From assembly GCA_963693085.1 (NCBI GenBank), contig OY856409.1:503452303-503516302 (forward strand): a stretch of DNA of 64,000 bases, in the 5' to 3' direction. Shown piece by piece: positions 61,131 through 64,000 of this stretch. The position numbers were made by a program, and so were the translations under genes. This stretch comes from Alisma plantago-aquatica. Lineage: Eukaryota > Streptophyta > Magnoliopsida > Alismatales > Alismataceae. Positions within the stretch are counted from its first letter, which is position 1. Every line of letters begins with the position of its first letter. The notes beneath the pieces are model-generated. The model was not told the origin of the DNA and searched no databases. It saw only the letters and a list, made by a program, of their open reading frames with translations.

Positions 61131-64000
61131 TGTGAGAACTCATTACACTAAACTATATTACTCAAAACATAAAACACAATCAATCACTAATTAACCACAT
61201 ACCCAAAAATATGGGTAAATTAAAACTGATTTCAACGTCAGCACCTGCTCAGAAACATTTGCATAAGAGCCCAACATCTTTCTTATATCCATACTATGCT
61301 AAGAATTCGATACAAATTGTTCTATCGTTGTAGACACCACATATATACACAGTAGAACAATATTTGTATATGCCACACAAACCAGCATTAATATACTAAC
61401 AAAAGTCCAATTCGTTTGAAGCACCATATAATGCCTGGACCTGAGAGTACAAGGATGACTCTAGGACACACTAGACATCTAATCAACTTTCCCAAAGATT
61501 CATTACTATAGCTACTCTTTGTTGCCACATGTTTGTTTTCATCATTTCCGAATACCTAGAAAAATGTGGCGAACCACAAGGGTGAGACCCATGTCCTAGC
61601 AAGAGATATAACCTCAAACAACATTTATTGATTACAATATTTTCAAGTAATTAAATAGTTAAGCAGTTTAATCAGATATAACAAATAAGATCAGCAACAC
61701 TGATGATTAATAAAATACATAAAGGAGCGGATAATAACTATCATCATTAGCCAGACTATCATCATTTATCTTGTTGATAATATAAGCAATTTAGTAGCAT
61801 ATGCATATCTAGCATCATGAGCAAGTCTAGTAACATAGCATAGCTAACAACATGAGCATGTCTAATTGGTTGAACATATCAACATAATAAGAAGAGCTAA
61901 AAACATAAGCACAACTATCTAGATAAGCATGATTAGCAGTATATGAATCTCTAGTTACAAAGGCATGGCTAGCATGCTAAACATAACTAACAACATGAGA
62001 TAGCTAGCATCATGATTATAATCAGTCATAGTAGTATAGTTATCAACACAAGCATAGATATTTTATGTGTGCATCTATAATCTTAAGCATATCCACAACA
62101 TAAGTATATCTACTATCTCTTAATTTCACTAAGCATCATCTTTATGTAAAGATAACAAACAAGGGTTATCATCCAATGTGAAATGTGGTGTATAACCCTA
62201 AACAAATATTCTACATGGTTGTATTACATCTTTTATTACGCCCTAGGGAATTTGAATCATACCATCCAAAGTCCAACTGATCCCTACGATGGGTTATTCA
62301 GTTCCGTACAAGATCTAGGAGTGATGGGATCCTAAGATCTCTTCCCCTCAGTCAGTACGAGTAAAAGGCATTGATGTATCAGTCAAAGCTGCCACCATAG
62401 TGACATATAGTCCTATAACTAGCCCACCTTTCTACAGGTCATGGTGCTAGCATCTAGGGTATTCCAACCCAATCATTGAGGTACAACTATAGTTGTCCTC
62501 TAATAACATCATGTTATAATCATCGAGTCACGACTGTAGCTGTTCTCAATCACATCAGATGTATGAGGCATGACCATAGCCAACCTCCACAATCTGTATT
62601 GTGGATGACAAGGATATATCCTCAACTTGCCACCCCCACATACTCAATAGTATGTGCTCCAAGTTTCCCTTAGGAATACTCATTTCATCATCCAGCAAAT
62701 TCTGACACTAAAGATGGTTCTACAGCACATGGCACTACATGATTAGACTTGCACTTGATTAGTTATGCCAATTGGGTGAATTAAGGATGCATCAAACAAG
62801 TGGACATACAAACCTTGTCTCACTTCTAGCAAGAATATAAATATCACAACTTTGAAAGGATATAAAATGTGTGAAACATAATTTCTCATCTCATCATCAC
62901 ATGGTACTATTCACTTGCCATTCATGTGACCACACTAGTCATCATACTATCACAAGATATAAATCCTTTTCACAATATCACAGGGCATCAACCCTTATCA
63001 ACATAAGAGGATTACACCTCATTCAGGGCTCAACCATGCCCAAAGGTCATTAAGACCAACATATGATTCCCTAGAAGATCATGATTATCTTTGCATGCCT
63101 TATAACAAGGCTCAACAACATCACTTACATATAATACACTAGATCAACACAATATTGCATTAATGAGATAGAAGATTTTCGTAAAAAATCATAGCAGGGT
63201 TATATTAACATTAAGAACATTTCTTTATTACATCAACATGCAAGGAATCTAGATATGATTAACCCTCATCATATTCATAACGCACATGTTTCGCATAAGC
63301 AAGTATCAACCATGTGGCTATAACAACCACCAATTAACACATTAAGGTTATGATCATGTTAAGGAGGTTATTTCACCATCATGCCATCATATAAGAATGT
63401 TAAACATGAATACTCATCTTTATCTATTTGCATTAGAGTTAGGTTCAACAAGATAAATTATATTAATGTTACTAATCAGCACTTATACCCAAACCCTAAC
63501 TCATGGCATCCCCATTGGATCATGGATGCATAAGGTGAAGCATCACCATCACATTCCATACTATTATCAAGTATGAACCCACACATAAATGAAGGTGTAA
63601 CCATTGTGTTATAGCATAATAGGGTTTCAACAACAGTAACATAGTACTTCATGATTGTATTAGTCATTCAAGGACTAGTCATACCCAATTACCATCATTT
63701 AGTTATATTAAAGCTAGGTATAACAAGCTATACCTCATTAGGGTTACATATCAACACAATAAGATTATCATCCATACAATTCATATGAGTGAATAGGTAA
63801 GACTACCTTATTAAGGGTAACCCTCCATTTTTTCCATCATCATTCAACCCATATCACCATACCACAATGTCACCCAGAACCATTAGATGTTTAAAAGCTA
63901 AGACCATTGGTTGTTTACATAAGTAAACACCTTGGATAAACCACCTATGAAGTCCTTGATTTTTTCTCCATAAAAATTCACCATATAACCCTAGACATCC
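61131..64000 (-). repeat. Right LTR of the large element, uninterrupted, incomplete
   Basis: It aligns with the left LTR pieces 21789-23040, 31983-32749 and 51268-52120 in order. It lacks the LARD (site near 62369-62373) and the CACTA element (site 63149-63151), giving the empty version of both. About 2 kb more should lie beyond the window. No gene is contained. Confidence 0.88.

Larger units (their letters stand above)
21789..64000 (-). mobile_element. Large non-coding LTR retrotransposon (runs past window)
   Basis: Left and right LTRs begin with the same sequence (TGTGAGAAC at 21789 and 61131) and align to the window end. A tRNA-iMet primer-binding site is on the minus strand at 61114-61128 (AGCTCTGATACCAAC on plus), next to the right LTR. 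A minus-strand polypurine tract (GGTGGGGGTTTT) lies next to the left LTR at 54142-54153. The element therefore reads right to left. Without later insertions the left LTR is about 4.89 kb and the internal region only about 2.2 kb, with no gag or pol. That makes it a LARD-like non-autonomous element. LTRs are about 90% alike by eye. The 5-bp target duplication cannot be checked because the right end is outside. Confidence 0.82.

Overview
The window is nuclear DNA of a flowering plant. This rests on plant-type LINEs carrying an RNase H domain, a plant CACTA (En/Spm) transposon with both of its usual genes, a Ty1/copia element, tRNA-Met-primed LTR elements, a TRIM and tRNA-derived SINEs, in AT-rich DNA. 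I cannot name the species. I see no intact host gene, rRNA, tRNA gene or CRISPR. Nearly everything identifiable is a transposable element, and most coding remnants are broken by stops and frameshifts.

Layout, left to right. 1-5297: AT-rich DNA with one SINE (814-997) and a purine/pyrimidine-armed region around a 53-bp minisatellite (about 3705-4705). 5298-12171: a decayed Ty1/copia element (+) with gag, protease, integrase, RT and RNase H recognisable in order; a hAT-type MITE sits in its integrase and an 821-bp TRIM between RT and RNase H. 12172-16648: a decayed LTR element with its 5' LTR, a primer-binding site and the start of its 3' LTR; a small SINE sits in the 5' LTR. 16649-21788: a LINE (-) in that 3' LTR, cut at its 5' side by the next element.

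21789-64000 is one very large nested structure. A non-coding LTR retrotransposon (-) has LTRs of about 4.9 kb. Its left LTR (21789-54141) was split by (a) a recent LARD-like retrotransposon (23041-31977, 3.48-kb LTRs, target duplication AAGTG) and (b) an 18.5-kb CACTA transposon (32750-51264, target duplication ACA). The CACTA element was hit by a full-length LINE (43125-49094, 17-bp target duplication) and a 5'-truncated LINE-like fragment (41047-41624, 21-bp target duplication). The short internal region of the large element holds a solo LTR (54840-59648, target duplication ATCTA). The second LTR (61131 to the window end) lacks the LARD and CACTA, so the window carries its own uninterrupted versions of both insertion sites.

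Insertion order follows from the nesting: copia, then the 12.2-kb LTR element, then the LINE, then the large LTR element, then the LARD, CACTA and solo-LTR parent, and finally the two LINE insertions inside the CACTA. The least expected signals are a cluster of hairpin repeats with AAACGGTC/GACCGTTT arms inside the solo LTR, an in-frame 71-codon duplication of the RT catalytic region in the inner LINE, an ATGA stop/start overlap between that LINE's two ORFs, and two unrelated large-LTR elements that carry essentially no coding DNA.
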